From the NCBI GenBank assembly GCA_020248405.1, contig JADCHQ010000001.1:62001-126000 (forward strand): a stretch of 64,000 bases of DNA, read 5' to 3'. Of this stretch, positions 17,667 through 26,683 are shown piece by piece (positions within the stretch are counted from its first letter, which is position 1; every line of letters starts with the position of its first letter). The DNA comes from Rhodocyclaceae bacterium (GTDB taxonomy: Bacteria > Pseudomonadota > Gammaproteobacteria > Burkholderiales > Ga0077523). The notes under the pieces were generated by a model. The model made no database searches. It saw only the letters and a list, made by a program, of their open reading frames with translations, and was not told the origin of the DNA. The translations under genes and the position numbers were made by a program.

Positions 17667-19371
17667 GGGCGAGCGTCTCCTCGGCATGACCGTCTTCGCC
17701 CAGAGGCGCGCCGTACACCCGCGCCTTGAAGGGCGCGATCCCGAGCCGATGCACCGTCTCGATGAAGGGCTCTTCCGCGAGACGCGCTTGCAGGTAGGTT
17801 TCGATCAGGCGCGCCACCACCTCGGGCATGTGGCCGGCCCGGAAGGACGGCCCGATCACCTTGCCCAGGGCCGCGCGCCCCGCCGACAGCGACGAGCCGT
17901 CGGCACCGCCCAGCGACACCTGGTACCACTCCTCGCCGTCCTTATCCACGCCGAGGATGCCGATGTGCCCCACGTGATGGTGGCCGCAGGAGTTCATGCA
18001 GCCGGAGATGTTGATGTTCAGCTCGCCGATGTCGTGCAGGTAATCGAGATCGTCGAAGCGCCGCTGGATGGCCTCGGCGATGGGAATGGACTTGGCGTTG
18101 GCGAGCGAGCAGAAATCCCCGCCCGGACAGGCGATGATGTCGGTGAGCAACCCGTGGTTGGCGGTGGCCAGCCCGGCAGCCCTAGCCTCGCTCCACAAGG
18201 TGTGCAGGTCGCGCACGCGCACGTCGGAGAGGATCAGGTTCTGCTCGTGGGAGACGCGGATCTCGCCGAAGCCGAAGTGTTCCGCCCACTGAGCCACCCG
18301 CTCCATCTGCTCGGCGGTGGCATCGCCCGGCGGCACGCCGGTCTTCTTAAGGGAAATCACCACGGCGCGATAGCCAGGCACGCGGTGCGGGCGCACGCTG
18401 CGCCCCACCCAGCGGGCGAAAGGCTGCGAGCGGGCCAGTTCACGCTCGTGGGCGGCATCGTGGTCGGCCAGGCTTTCGTAAGCCGGGGCCGAGAAAAACG
18501 CCGCCACGCGCCGGTACTCCTCAGCGGTGAGCGTGCCCGGTCCGTTCTCCAGGTGGGCGAATTCCGCCTCCACCTGGCGGGTGAACTCCTGCGCGCCCAG
18601 GGCCTTGAGGAGGATCTTGATGCGCGCCTTGTAGATGTTGTCGCGGCGCCCGTGACGGTTGTAGACGCGCAGGATGGCTTCCACGTAGGCAAGCGTATGG
18701 GCCCAGGGCAGTCCGTGGCGGATAACCGTTCCGATCATGGGCGTGCGCCCCATGCCACCGCCCACCAGCACGTCCACCACCAGGGCCCCGCTGTCATCGC
18801 GGCGCAAGGTGAGCCCGATGTCATGGAACGCCGTGGCCGCGCGATCTTCATGCGCGCCGTTCACGGCGATCTTGAATTTGCGCGGCAAATAGGCGAACTC
18901 GGGATGAAAAGTGGACCACTGGCGCAGGATTTCGCACAGCGGGCGCGGGTCCACGATCTCGTCGGGCGCGATGCCTGCGTATTCGTCCGAGCTGATGTTA
19001 CGCACGCAGTTGCCGCTGGTCTGGATGGCGTGCATCTCCACCTCGGCCAGTTCGGCGAGCATGTGGGCGCTGTCCTCGAGACGAGGCCAGTTGTACTGGA
19101 TGTTCTGGCGGGTGGTGAAGTGCCCGTAGCCGCGGTCGTAGCGGCGCGCGATATCCGCCAGCCGGCGCAGTTGCACCGACGACAACATTCCGTAGGGAAT
19201 GGCCACCCGCAGCATGGGTGCGTGCTTCTGGATGTAGAGGCCGTTTTGCAGCCGCAGCGGCCGGAATTCATCTTCCGACAGGTCGCCGGCCAGGTGGCGG
19301 GCAAGCTGATCGCGGTACTGGGCCACGCGCTCGTTCACGAGCGTGCGGTCGATGGTGTCGTAACGGTACAT
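17659..19371 (-). CDS. cysI: sulfite reductase, siroheme/[4Fe-4S] hemoprotein
   Basis: A 570-residue hemoprotein that reduces sulfite to sulfide by six electrons. Two ferredoxin-like half domains alternate with siroheme domains. TSGNCVRN lies near residue 120. The coupled siroheme/4Fe-4S ligands come later as CPGGDFC and GCMNSCGHHH. The ATG at 19371 gives the conserved start MYRYDTIDR. No CysJ flavoprotein is in the window, so electrons probably come from ferredoxin or through the DUF934 partner. It is the first gene of cysI-DUF934-cysH-cysD-cysN-cobA, all overlapping or closely spaced. Confidence 0.95.
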   Translation of the reverse strand: MYRYDTIDRTLVNERVAQYRDQLARHLAGDLSEDEFRPLRLQNGLYIQKHAPMLRVAIPYGMLSSVQLRRLADIARRYDRGYGHFTTRQNIQYNWPRLEDSAHMLAELAEVEMHAIQTSGNCVRNISSDEYAGIAPDEIVDPRPLCEILRQWSTFHPEFAYLPRKFKIAVNGAHEDRAATAFHDIGLTLRRDDSGALVVDVLVGGGMGRTPMIGTVIRHGLPWAHTLAYVEAILRVYNRHGRRDNIYKARIKILLKALGAQEFTRQVEAEFAHLENGPGTLTAEEYRRVAAFFSAPAYESLADHDAAHERELARSQPFARWVGRSVRPHRVPGYRAVVISLKKTGVPPGDATAEQMERVAQWAEHFGFGEIRVSHEQNLILSDVRVRDLHTLWSEARAAGLATANHGLLTDIIACPGGDFCSLANAKSIPIAEAIQRRFDDLDYLHDIGELNINISGCMNSCGHHHVGHIGILGVDKDGEEWYQVSLGGADGSSLSAGRAALGKVIGPSFRAGHMPEVVARLIETYLQARLAEEPFIETVHRLGIAPFKARVYGAPLGEDGHAEETLAHG

Positions 19372-19409
19372 GGGCTTGAGAGGAGACCGGGCCGCCGGCG
19401 GAGGCGCGC

Positions 19410-19450
19410 ACTTTAGGCGCGGCCCTTCACCCGGCGAACGAATCAATTCG
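19410..19450 (-). promoter_or_regulatory. predicted activator-dependent promoter of the cysI operon
   Basis: On the minus strand the box ATTCG (within ATTCGTT, plus-strand 19437-19443) abuts a poor -35, TTCGCC (19433-19438). A 17-bp spacer and the -10 TAAAGT (19410-19415) follow. A small dyad CGAAT-TG-ATTCG covers 19439-19450. The same ATTCG/-35/17-bp layout occurs before metY and yezD. A weak -35 with an adjacent dyad is what a LysR-type activator such as CysB needs; that link is inferred. Confidence 0.45.
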
Positions 19451-19517
19451 GCAATGCTTAGAAGCGCACGGAATGAGAGCCGCGTTGGACAGCCATATGT
19501 AAGGCCGGCGCCGCGCT

Positions 19518-20576
19518 TCAGGCGGCGAACACGCGCACCTCGCGCGGACGCACTAGGACGCGCTCGCCGGCAGCCAGGGCAAGGCCGCGCGCGTCCTCGC
19601 GCGATAGCTCGGCGTGAATCACTTCGTTGCCTGCGTCGGGCCGCAGGTCCACCCGCACCAGCGACCCCAGCGCCAGAACGTGTTCCACCCGGGCCGCGAT
19701 GCCTTGGGCCCCCGCCCGCGGCCGCAGCACCTCAATATCGTGCGGCCGGGCGAAGGCCAGCGCCGCCCCGGCAGGCGTGTCGCCATGCGCCGGCACGGCC
19801 ACCGAGTCGCCGCCGATGAGCGCCCTGCCCTCCTGCACCCGCCCGTGGAACAGGTTGACGTTGCCGAGGAAGCGATACACGAAGGCATTGGCGGGCTGGT
19901 CATATACCTCCTGGGGCGTGCCCACCTGCTGGATGCGACCTTCGTTCATCACCACCACCCGGTCGGACACCTCCAGCGCCTCGTCCTGGTCGTGGGTGAC
20001 GAACACGCTGGTGATGTGCATCTCGTCGTGCAGGCGGCGCAGCCAGCGGCGCAGCTCCTGGCGAACCTTGGCATCCAGGGCGCCGAAGGGTTCGTCGAGC
20101 AGAAGCACCCGAGGCTCCACCGCCAGCGCCCGCGCCAGGGCGATGCGCTGACGCTGCCCGCCCGAGAGCTGGTGCGGATAACGGTCAGCAAGCCAGTCGA
20201 GCTGCACCAGCGCCAGCAGTTCGTGAACCCGGCGGCGGATCTCCGCCTCGGGGGGCCGCCGGGACCGCGGCCGCACGCGCAGGCCAAACGCCACGTTTTC
20301 GAAGATGCTCAAGTGGCGGAACAGCGCGTAGTGCTGAAACACGAAGCCCACGCGCCGCTCGCGCACATGCTGGGTGGTGGCATCCTCGCCGTGGAACAGC
20401 ACCTGCCCCGAATCCACCGTCTCCAGCCCGGCGATCACCCGCAGCAAGGTGGTCTTGCCAGACCCTGACGGGCCCAGCAAGGCCAGTAACTCGCCGGTAC
20501 AAACTTCGAGACTCACATCCTCGAGGGCGGCGAAGCTGCCGAAGCGGCGGGTGACGTTCCTGACTTCGATGCTCAT
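19518..20576 (-). CDS. cysA: sulfate/thiosulfate ABC transporter ATP-binding protein
   Basis: A 352-residue ABC ATPase. Walker [10 protein letters not shown] is at residues 35-43, with the signature LSGGQRQR, Walker [12 protein letters not shown] and the switch His in [12 protein letters not shown]-terminal TOBE-like regulatory region follows. It powers sulfate import through CysT/CysW with the Sbp binding protein. It is the last gene of the transport operon, 37 bp after cysW and 146 bp before cysI, where a separate promoter is predicted. Confidence 0.95.
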   Translation of the reverse strand: MSIEVRNVTRRFGSFAALEDVSLEVCTGELLALLGPSGSGKTTLLRVIAGLETVDSGQVLFHGEDATTQHVRERRVGFVFQHYALFRHLSIFENVAFGLRVRPRSRRPPEAEIRRRVHELLALVQLDWLADRYPHQLSGGQRQRIALARALAVEPRVLLLDEPFGALDAKVRQELRRWLRRLHDEMHITSVFVTHDQDEALEVSDRVVVMNEGRIQQVGTPQEVYDQPANAFVYRFLGNVNLFHGRVQEGRALIGGDSVAVPAHGDTPAGAALAFARPHDIEVLRPRAGAQGIAARVEHVLALGSLVRVDLRPDAGNEVIHAELSREDARGLALAAGERVLVRPREVRVFAA

Positions 20577-20613
20577 GGCGTTTCCTTGCGCAAGGCGCCC
20601 GGGACGGGCGCGA

Positions 20614-21486
20614 TCAATGGCTGAAGCGGCGCTCCACCCAGGCCTTGAGGGCCAGGGTCACCAGCGCCAGCAACGCCAGCAGCGAAGCGGCGGCGAAGGC
20701 GGCTGCGAACTGGTATTCGTTGTAGAGAATCTCCACGTGCAGCGGCAGGGTGTTGGTCATGCCGCGGATGTGGCCCGACACCACCGACACCGCGCCGAAC
20801 TCCCCCATGGCGCGGGCATTGCACAGGATCACGCCGTAGAGCAGGCCCCACTTCACGTTGGGCAGGGTCACGCGCCACAGCACCTGCCAGCCGCGCGCGC
20901 CCAGAACCACGGCGGCTTCCTCTTCCTCCACTCCCTGGGCCTGCATGAGGGGGATCAGCTCCCGCGCCACGAAGGGAAAGGTGACGAACACCGTGGCCAG
21001 CACGATGCCGGGAACGGCGAAGATCACCTTGAGGTCGTGGTCGCGCAGCGTCTCGCCGAGCCAGCCCTGCAGGCCGAACACCAGCACGTAGATCAGGCCC
21101 GCGATCACGGGCGAGACGGAGAAAGGCAGGTCGATGAGCGTCACCAGCACGTTCTTGCCGCGGAACTCGAATTTGGCGATGGCCCAGGCCGCGGCCACGC
21201 CAAACACCAGGTTGAGGGGCACGGAGATGGCCGCTGCCAGCAGTGTGAGGCGCACGGCGGCCAGCGCGTCGGGCTCCGTGATGGCCCGCGCGTAGACCAC
21301 AACCCCCTTGCGCAGCGCCTCGTAGAACACCGCCGCCAGCGGCACGAAGAGGAAAGTGGTGAGAAACGCCAGCGCCAAGCCGATGAGCGCGAGCCGCACC
21401 CACGCGGGCTCGGCGGTGGCGCGATCGATGCGCCGCGCGCCAGCAGCGGGCGCGGCAGGCTGGGACGGCAGGGCGAGGGCGGTCAT
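20614..21486 (-). CDS. cysW: sulfate ABC transporter permease CysW
   Basis: A 290-residue inner-membrane permease with six predicted membrane segments. It carries the coupling loop that docks on CysA, the EEA-type region [22 protein letters not shown]. It pairs with CysT to form the sulfate channel. The N-terminus has a cytoplasmic extension of about 30 residues before the first helix ([17 protein letters not shown]). It starts 10 bp after cysT on the same strand, consistent with one operon. Confidence 0.94.
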   Translation of the reverse strand: MTALALPSQPAAPAAGARRIDRATAEPAWVRLALIGLALAFLTTFLFVPLAAVFYEALRKGVVVYARAITEPDALAAVRLTLLAAAISVPLNLVFGVAAAWAIAKFEFRGKNVLVTLIDLPFSVSPVIAGLIYVLVFGLQGWLGETLRDHDLKVIFAVPGIVLATVFVTFPFVARELIPLMQAQGVEEEEAAVVLGARGWQVLWRVTLPNVKWGLLYGVILCNARAMGEFGAVSVVSGHIRGMTNTLPLHVEILYNEYQFAAAFAAASLLALLALVTLALKAWVERRFSH

Positions 21487-21496
21487 GGAACGGGCC

Positions 21497-22333
21497 TCAG
21501 GCGGCGGCGCGGCGGCGACGGGTCCACCACTGCAACAGGTTGATAAGCAGCAGCAGGGCGAAGGACACCAGCAGCATCACCACCGCCAGCGCGGTGGCGC
21601 CCGCGTAGTCGTACTGCTCCAGCTTGGTGATGATGAGCAGCGGCGTGATCTCCGACACCATGGGCATGTTGCCGGCGATGAAGATCACCGAGCCGTACTC
21701 GCCAATAGCGCGTGCGAAGGCGAGGGCGAATCCGGTGAGCAGCGCCGGCAGAACCGTGGGAAACACCACCCGCGCGAAGGTCTGCAGGCGGCCCGCGCCC
21801 AGGGTGGCTGCGGCCTCCTCCAGCTCGGGTTCCAGGTCTTCCAGCACCGGCTGCACCGTGCGCACCACGAAGGGCAGCCCGATGAAGGTGAGCGCCACCA
21901 ACACGCCCAGGGGCGTGAAAGCGATCTTCACGTCCAGGGGCACGAACAGCCGGCCGATCCACCCGTTGGTGGAATACACCGCGGCCAGGGCGATGCCCGC
22001 CACGGCCGTGGGCAGGGCGAAGGGCAGGTCCACCAGGGCATCCACCAGGCGCTTGCCGGGAAACCGGTAGCGCACCAGCACCCAGGCCACCAGCAGCCCC
22101 GCCACAGCATTGATGCTGGCCGCCAGGAACGAAGCGCCGAAGGTGAGCCGATAGGAGGCCAGCACCCGCGGCGCCGTCACTTCGGCAGTGAAGGCGCCCC
22201 AGGTGAGCGAGGCCGTCTTGAGAAACGCCGCCGACAGGGGAATGAGCACCACCAGGCTCAGGTAAAGAAGCGTGAAGCCCAGCGCCAGCCCGAAACCGGG
22301 CAACACGCTGTGGCGGCGCAGGAGCAGGGGCAT
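21497..22333 (-). CDS. cysT: sulfate ABC transporter permease CysT (CysU)
   Basis: A 278-residue permease partner of CysW with the same six-helix layout. The coupling loop reads [23 protein letters not shown], whose Glu-Ala and Gly are the EAA-loop landmarks. The ATG at 22333 follows sbp by 19 bp. Sequence order Sbp-CysT-CysW-CysA is the classic proteobacterial sulfate uptake operon. Confidence 0.94.
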   Translation of the reverse strand: MPLLLRRHSVLPGFGLALGFTLLYLSLVVLIPLSAAFLKTASLTWGAFTAEVTAPRVLASYRLTFGASFLAASINAVAGLLVAWVLVRYRFPGKRLVDALVDLPFALPTAVAGIALAAVYSTNGWIGRLFVPLDVKIAFTPLGVLVALTFIGLPFVVRTVQPVLEDLEPELEEAAATLGAGRLQTFARVVFPTVLPALLTGFALAFARAIGEYGSVIFIAGNMPMVSEITPLLIITKLEQYDYAGATALAVVMLLVSFALLLLINLLQWWTRRRRAAA

Positions 22334-22352
22334 GGTCGGCGGCTCCGGGGCG

Positions 22353-23360
22353 TCAGCGGGTGAAGACCTGATCGAACACCCCGCCGTCGAGGAAATGCGT
22401 CTTCTGCGCCTTTTGCCAGCCGCCGAATTCGCCGTCGACGGTCACCAGGTTGAGCTTGGGGAACTGCCTGGCGTACTTGGCCGCCGCCTGCGGGTCGCGC
22501 GGACGGTAATAGTTGGCGCCGATGATGTCCTGGGCCTCCGGGGTGTAGAGAAACTGCAGGTAGGCCTCGGCCACCTTGCGGGTCCCGCGCCGGTCTGCCA
22601 CGCGATCCACCAGCGTGACGGGCGGTTCGGCCAGGATGCTGAGCGAGGGCAGCACGATGTCGTACTTGTCGGGACCAAGTTCCTTGGTGGCGAGGAAGGC
22701 CTCGTTTTCCCAGGAAATGAACACATCGCCGATGCCGCGCTCGGTGAAGGTGGTGAGCGAGCCCCGTGCGCCGGTATCGAGGACCGGCACATTGCGGTAG
22801 AGCGCGGCGATGAAGTCCTTCACCTTGGCCTCGTCGCCGGCGAATTTCTTCACCGCGTAGGCCCAGGCGGCCAGGTAGTTCCAGCGTGCCCCGCCGGAGG
22901 TCTTGGGGTTGGGCGTGATCACCGCCACATCCTTGCGCACCAAGTCATCCCAGTCGCGGATGCCCTTGGGATTGCCCTTGCGCACCAGGAACACGATGGT
23001 GGAGGTGTAGGGCGCGCTGTTGTCGGGCAGGCGCTTCTGCCAAGCCTGGGGCAGCAGCTTGCCGCGGCTGGCGATCTCGTCGATGTCATAGGCCAGCGCG
23101 AGGGTCACCACATCGGCATCCAGCCCGTCGATAACGGAGCGGGCCTGGCGCCCCGAGCCGCCATGGGACTGCTTGATGGTGACTTTCTGACCGGTCTTTG
23201 CCTCCCACTGCTTGGCGAAGGCGGCGTTGATCTGCTGGTAGAGCTCGCGGGTGGGGTCGTAGGAAACGTTGAGCAAGGTAGTTTCCGCGCCAAGGGCTGG
23301 CCCGGCGGCCACGAGCGCCAGGCTGGCGAAGGCAACGAAAGTGCGGAACAGGGAATTCAT
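22353..23360 (-). CDS. sbp: periplasmic sulfate-binding protein
   Basis: A 335-residue solute-binding protein with a signal peptide cut near residue 24 (PALGA). The mature start [15 protein letters not shown], then the loop [10 protein letters not shown] that binds the sulfate oxyanion, identify the Sbp/CysP family. It captures sulfate for CysTWA. I chose the ATG at 23360, which has GGAG 8 nt upstream. A longer frame to 23462 would run antisense-free into the porin end and place residues before the signal peptide, so it is rejected. The start is 31 bp after the porin stop, implying co-transcription. Confidence 0.93.
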   Translation of the reverse strand: MNSLFRTFVAFASLALVAAGPALGAETTLLNVSYDPTRELYQQINAAFAKQWEAKTGQKVTIKQSHGGSGRQARSVIDGLDADVVTLALAYDIDEIASRGKLLPQAWQKRLPDNSAPYTSTIVFLVRKGNPKGIRDWDDLVRKDVAVITPNPKTSGGARWNYLAAWAYAVKKFAGDEAKVKDFIAALYRNVPVLDTGARGSLTTFTERGIGDVFISWENEAFLATKELGPDKYDIVLPSLSILAEPPVTLVDRVADRRGTRKVAEAYLQFLYTPEAQDIIGANYYRPRDPQAAAKYARQFPKLNLVTVDGEFGGWQKAQKTHFLDGGVFDQVFTR

Positions 23361-23391
23361 CGGAGGGCTCCAGTGTGCGAGGCGGTCTGCG

Positions 23392-24876
23392 TCAGAACGA
23401 GACCTGGTAACGGGTGAAGAAGACGTTCTCGTCGCGGCGGTCGCCGCCGTTGGCAGCCCCACCGTCGAACCGCGTGCGCTCGAAAGCCGCCTGGACCTTC
23501 ACCGCACGGTTGAGATACCAGTTGAGGCCCAGCCCGAAACCGGTGGCCTTGCGGGCTGCGGTGGAGGGATCCGCCAGGCGGGTGGCGGCGGTGCCGGCGA
23601 AGGCCGCGTCATCCACCTCGAGCTGCTGGGCACGCCCCACCAGCTCGAAGGCGCCCCAGCCGCCGGCGGCGGGGTCGAAGGGCTGGCGCGGCCGCACGCC
23701 GCCGAAGGAGGCGTCCTCGCCCGTGAGCACCCAGTTGAGCGTGAGCTGCCACGCGGTGACATCCACATCGCGCACGCTGGTGCCGCGGCGCACGCGCTGG
23801 TTGTTGAGGTAGTACTCGCCAAGCAGACCCCACGTCTGCCAGTACCAGTAGAACTGCGGCGCGAACCGGGTGCGTTCGCCGTCGGCGAAGGCGCCGGCGC
23901 TGTAGGAGAAGAACGTCTGCTGCCCCGGGGTGACGAAGGCGGGAAGAACGGCGTTGGTGGCTGTGCCCTGCTGTTCACCCCAGGTGCCGGCCACACCCAC
24001 GCCCAGGCCCTGCAGCCACGGGGTTTCGCTGGCCCGGAAGGGATGAGCGAACAGGCGTACGGCCGCATCCTTGCCGCTGTTGGAGTCACGGTCGCCCGAC
24101 CCGCCGGTAGCCTGGCCGCCATCCACCACGCCGTTGAACACGCCAAGCTCGTAGGTGAGGCGATTTTCCAGCAAGTCGCCGGACACCTGCACGCCGATAT
24201 CGCGGGTGGGCACCAGGTTGGTGGGCAAGGCGCGCTCCACGAGACTCAAGGCCGTGGCGCTCTGCAACCGTTCCAGGCCAACGCCAGGCTTGAACTTGCC
24301 AACCCGCACCCGGAAGGCCGGATTGAAATTGGCGTCGCCGTAGGCGTCGAAGATCTGCGTGCTGCCCTGGCCGAAATCGGGCATGAAGCGGAATCCGTAC
24401 TTGCCAAACAGCGTGCCCTCGAAGATGGGACGTACGCGCCGCAGGGTGAAGGTGTCCGGGGCCGCGGTCTGGGCCTCGTCATCGTAGACGCGGGCGTCGG
24501 CCTGGAGGTACCCCCGCAGGCGGAAGGCGAACTGGTTGTCGGCCGTGCGAACGCCGAAGCCATCGCGCCCCGCAACTGCCTGGGGGCCGTCCTTGGCTCG
24601 GGCTGCCGCCGCCTCCTGTTCGATTTCCTGCTTGCGGCCGACGATGCGCACCTGCTGGTCGATGTCGTCAACGCGCTGCTTCAAGGCTTCCTCGCGAGGT
24701 GAAGGCGGCGCATTGCCGAGGCGCCGCTCCAGTTCCTCGATCTTCTGGTCGAGCGCCTCGATGCGACGTAGCAGCGCCTCTTCCTTTTCGGTGGACTGCG
24801 CCGCGGCCGCGCCGGCCAGCATGGCCAGCACGATGGCCGGGATAACCCCGGACAACAAACCCTGGATAAACCTCAT
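23392..24876 (-). CDS. outer-membrane porin, OprO/OprP (phosphate-selective) family
   Basis: A 494-residue porin with a signal peptide ending AGAAAAQ. A short trimerising coiled coil follows (about residues 28-60, heptads around [16 protein letters not shown]), then a beta-barrel ending in Phe (YQVSF). The family includes anion-selective porins. Placed directly upstream of sbp-cysTWA on the same strand, it is plausibly the outer-membrane gate for sulfate; this is inference from position. The ATG at 24876 gives the signal peptide; the frame is open further upstream without one. Confidence 0.82.
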   Translation of the reverse strand: MRFIQGLLSGVIPAIVLAMLAGAAAAQSTEKEEALLRRIEALDQKIEELERRLGNAPPSPREEALKQRVDDIDQQVRIVGRKQEIEQEAAAARAKDGPQAVAGRDGFGVRTADNQFAFRLRGYLQADARVYDDEAQTAAPDTFTLRRVRPIFEGTLFGKYGFRFMPDFGQGSTQIFDAYGDANFNPAFRVRVGKFKPGVGLERLQSATALSLVERALPTNLVPTRDIGVQVSGDLLENRLTYELGVFNGVVDGGQATGGSGDRDSNSGKDAAVRLFAHPFRASETPWLQGLGVGVAGTWGEQQGTATNAVLPAFVTPGQQTFFSYSAGAFADGERTRFAPQFYWYWQTWGLLGEYYLNNQRVRRGTSVRDVDVTAWQLTLNWVLTGEDASFGGVRPRQPFDPAAGGWGAFELVGRAQQLEVDDAAFAGTAATRLADPSTAARKATGFGLGLNWYLNRAVKVQAAFERTRFDGGAANGGDRRDENVFFTRYQVSF

Positions 24877-25011
24877 GGGTGACTCTCCACATGTGATGTG
24901 CGAGCACCGCCGGCTTTCCGGTGGGTTCTCCGCGGACGGGGGACAAGTGCGCTTCCTCCAGGGGTCTGGTGGGATTGTTTGCAAATGAAACGCGGCGGCG
25001 CCGCGCGTGCC

Positions 25012-25233
25012 TCAGGCCCGCCGGAAGGGCACGCCTGTCAGTCGCAGCCTTTCGCGGCGCTCCACCTGGGTGATGGCGCCGTCGTGGACAACGATCTCCA
25101 CGGAACCAAAGCGCAGGCCGGCGAGCAGCCGCGCAAGCTCGCGAGCCAGAGTGGCATCCAGACCGCTGTGCAGGCCGGCGCCTGCGGCGCTGGTCACCGC
25201 GGCGGCGGGGGAATCGGAATCGGCTTTAACCAT
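25012..25233 (-). CDS. yezD: YezD-family (DUF2292) small protein
   Basis: A 73-residue protein whose C-terminal half (LRFGSVEIVVHDGAITQVERRERLRL, key residues Gly-Ser-Val-Glu-Ile and the basic-Arg tail) matches the DUF2292/YezD family. That family is commonly found beside sulfate-assimilation genes and has no established function. The N-terminal part is Ala/Ser-rich and low in conservation. The start may be the ATG at 25233 or a GTG two codons earlier. It lies 135 bp upstream of the porin on the same strand, so it may head the sulfate uptake operon. Confidence 0.78.
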   Translation of the reverse strand: MVKADSDSPAAAVTSAAGAGLHSGLDATLARELARLLAGLRFGSVEIVVHDGAITQVERRERLRLTGVPFRRA

Positions 25234-25241
25234 GGGCACCG

Positions 25242-25275
25242 ATGATGGCAGCGCCCGCGCTCGCGGAGAACGAAT
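25242..25275 (-). promoter_or_regulatory. predicted promoter of yezD-porin-sbp-cysTWA
   Basis: The minus strand carries ATTCG (in ATTCGTT, plus-strand 25269-25275) next to a poor -35 TTCTCC, a 17-bp spacer, and a -10 CATCAT (plus-strand 25242-25247). This is the same layout as before cysI and metY. The -10 lies only about 9 nt from the yezD ATG, so the message would be almost leaderless if this is the start used. That makes this the weakest of the three. Confidence 0.35.
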
Positions 25276-25344
25276 GGTTTCCGATTTACATATGCCGCGC
25301 GCGATGCCGCGAACGCGGGGCCCGCCGAAGCCCGGGCCGGACCC

Positions 25345-25773
25345 TCAACCCCTGGCGGCGAGAGCCTGCTCGAGGGCCGTCCAGGCGAGCAGGGCACAGC
25401 CCTCGCGCGAAGGCGTGTTGGCGAGCAATTGCAGCACCGCGGCGTGATCCTCCGGCGCACCAGGCAAAGGCGCCACGCTGCGGCTGGTCACCGCCGCCAT
25501 GAAGGCCTGCCTGGCCTGCAGCGCCTCGGCCACGCTGCGGCCCTTCACCCATTCGGTCATCACCGAGGCAGAAGCCATGGAGATCCCGCAGCACTCGCAC
25601 TGGAACGCCGCATCGCGCACCGTGCCCTGCTCCACGTGCACATAGACCTGGAAGGTATCGCCGCACAGCGGGTTGACGGCCTCGCCGCCCAGGGTGCCGG
25701 GCGCGTCGATGACGCGATAGTTGCGCGCGTTGCGGATGTGGTCGAGGATGACTTCGTCGTAGAGCTTGCTCAC
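25345..25773 (-). CDS. U-type iron-sulfur scaffold (SufU/IscU-like) with two extra cysteines
   Basis: A 142-residue SufU-length scaffold protein. Ligand Cys37 (NPLCGD, with Asp39), Cys62 and the late Cys in REGCALLAW match the three family cysteines. Unusually, the conserved glycines before Cys62 are replaced, giving FQCECCGISMASAS, so Cys59 and Cys61 are extra. It should act in Fe-S assembly or Cys-sulfur transfer in the cytoplasm, which would serve CysI, CysH and other clusters nearby. Translation starts with GTG at 25773; the upstream frame has no family sequence. No sufS or sufB is in view. Confidence 0.82.
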   Translation of the reverse strand: MSKLYDEVILDHIRNARNYRVIDAPGTLGGEAVNPLCGDTFQVYVHVEQGTVRDAAFQCECCGISMASASVMTEWVKGRSVAEALQARQAFMAAVTSRSVAPLPGAPEDHAAVLQLLANTPSREGCALLAWTALEQALAARG

Positions 25774-25890
25774 GGCAGGGGGGGGCAGAGGCGAAAAAGG
25801 AAAGCTTGCCAAGACGGCGCGCAACCCCAAGCATACCGCCCCCGCCCTCGCGCCGCTGGCACCCCCCCCGGGAGGCGGGGGCCTGGGTCG

Positions 25891-26529
25891 CTACTTGCGC
25901 GGCAGGGTGGTGTAGCGAAGGTAGGGCTTCACCGCGCGGTAGCCCTGCGGGAACTTCTCCTTCAGCACCGCCGGGTCCGTGAGCGAGGGGACGATGATCA
26001 CGTCCTCGCCGGGTTTCCAGTTCACGGGCGTGGCCACGCTGTTGGAATCGGTGAGCTGCAGCGAGTAGATCACCCGCAGGATCTCGTCGAAATTGCGCCC
26101 GGTGCTGGCCGGATAGGTGATGGTGGCTCGCACCTTCTTGGCAGGGTCGATGAAGAACACCGAACGCACCGTGGCGGCCACGCTGGCGTTGGGATGGATC
26201 ATGTCGTAGAGCGTGGCCACCTTGCGGTCGGCGTCGGCCAGCACCGGGAACTCCACTTTCGTCCCCTGGGTTTCCTCGATGTCGGGAAGCCAGCCGCGGT
26301 GGGATTCCACCGTGTCCACCGAAAGCGCCAATACCTTCACGTTGCGACGCGCGAATTCCGCCGCCAGCTTGGCCGTGTACCCCAGCTCGGTGGTGCATAC
26401 CGGCGTGAAATCGGCGGGGTGGGAGAACAACACGCCCCAGCTCGATCCGAGATACTCGTGAAAACGGATGCGCCCCGCGCTGGATTCCTGCTCGAAGTCG
26501 GGGGCGGTGTCGCCGATGCGTAACGTCAT
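25891..26529 (-). CDS. 1-Cys peroxiredoxin (Prx6/AhpC-TSA family)
   Basis: A 212-residue peroxiredoxin reducing hydrogen peroxide and organic peroxides. The peroxidatic Cys45 sits in HPADFTPVCTTE. The long C-terminal domain (VNWKPGEDVIIVPS) and total length fit the Prx6-like 1-Cys group. The ATG at 26529 has an AAAGGA site. It is divergent from cysB, and its predicted promoter contains one arm of a dyad likely bound by a LysR-type regulator, so expression may be tied to sulfur status. Confidence 0.92.
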   Translation of the reverse strand: MTLRIGDTAPDFEQESSAGRIRFHEYLGSSWGVLFSHPADFTPVCTTELGYTAKLAAEFARRNVKVLALSVDTVESHRGWLPDIEETQGTKVEFPVLADADRKVATLYDMIHPNASVAATVRSVFFIDPAKKVRATITYPASTGRNFDEILRVIYSLQLTDSNSVATPVNWKPGEDVIIVPSLTDPAVLKEKFPQGYRAVKPYLRYTTLPRK

Positions 26530-26579
26530 GACGGTTTCCTTTGGAACTGACAAGGAGGACCAGCGGCCCGGAGAGCGAT

Positions 26580-26641
26580 CATAAGATTGATACGGCATAT
26601 CGCACGGGCCGCATTATGTGTATCCTTCTTATGCCTTTCAA
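26580..26641. promoter_or_regulatory. divergent prx/cysB control region: sigma70 promoter and 14-bp dyad
   Basis: On the minus strand TTGAAA (26636-26641), exactly 17 bp, and CATAAT (26613-26618) form a good sigma70 promoter for the peroxiredoxin. An interrupted dyad flanks it: CATAAGATTGATAC on the plus strand at 26580-26593 and CATAAGAAGGATAC on the minus strand at 26620-26633, matching at 12 of 14 positions. The second arm lies inside the -35/-10 spacer. ATAAG-type half sites fit a LysR regulator such as the adjacent CysB. I could not place a cysB promoter. Confidence 0.6.
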
Positions 26642-26683
26642 GTAGAATTAGCAATTTGTTTACTTCTTTTAGTTATTAATTCC

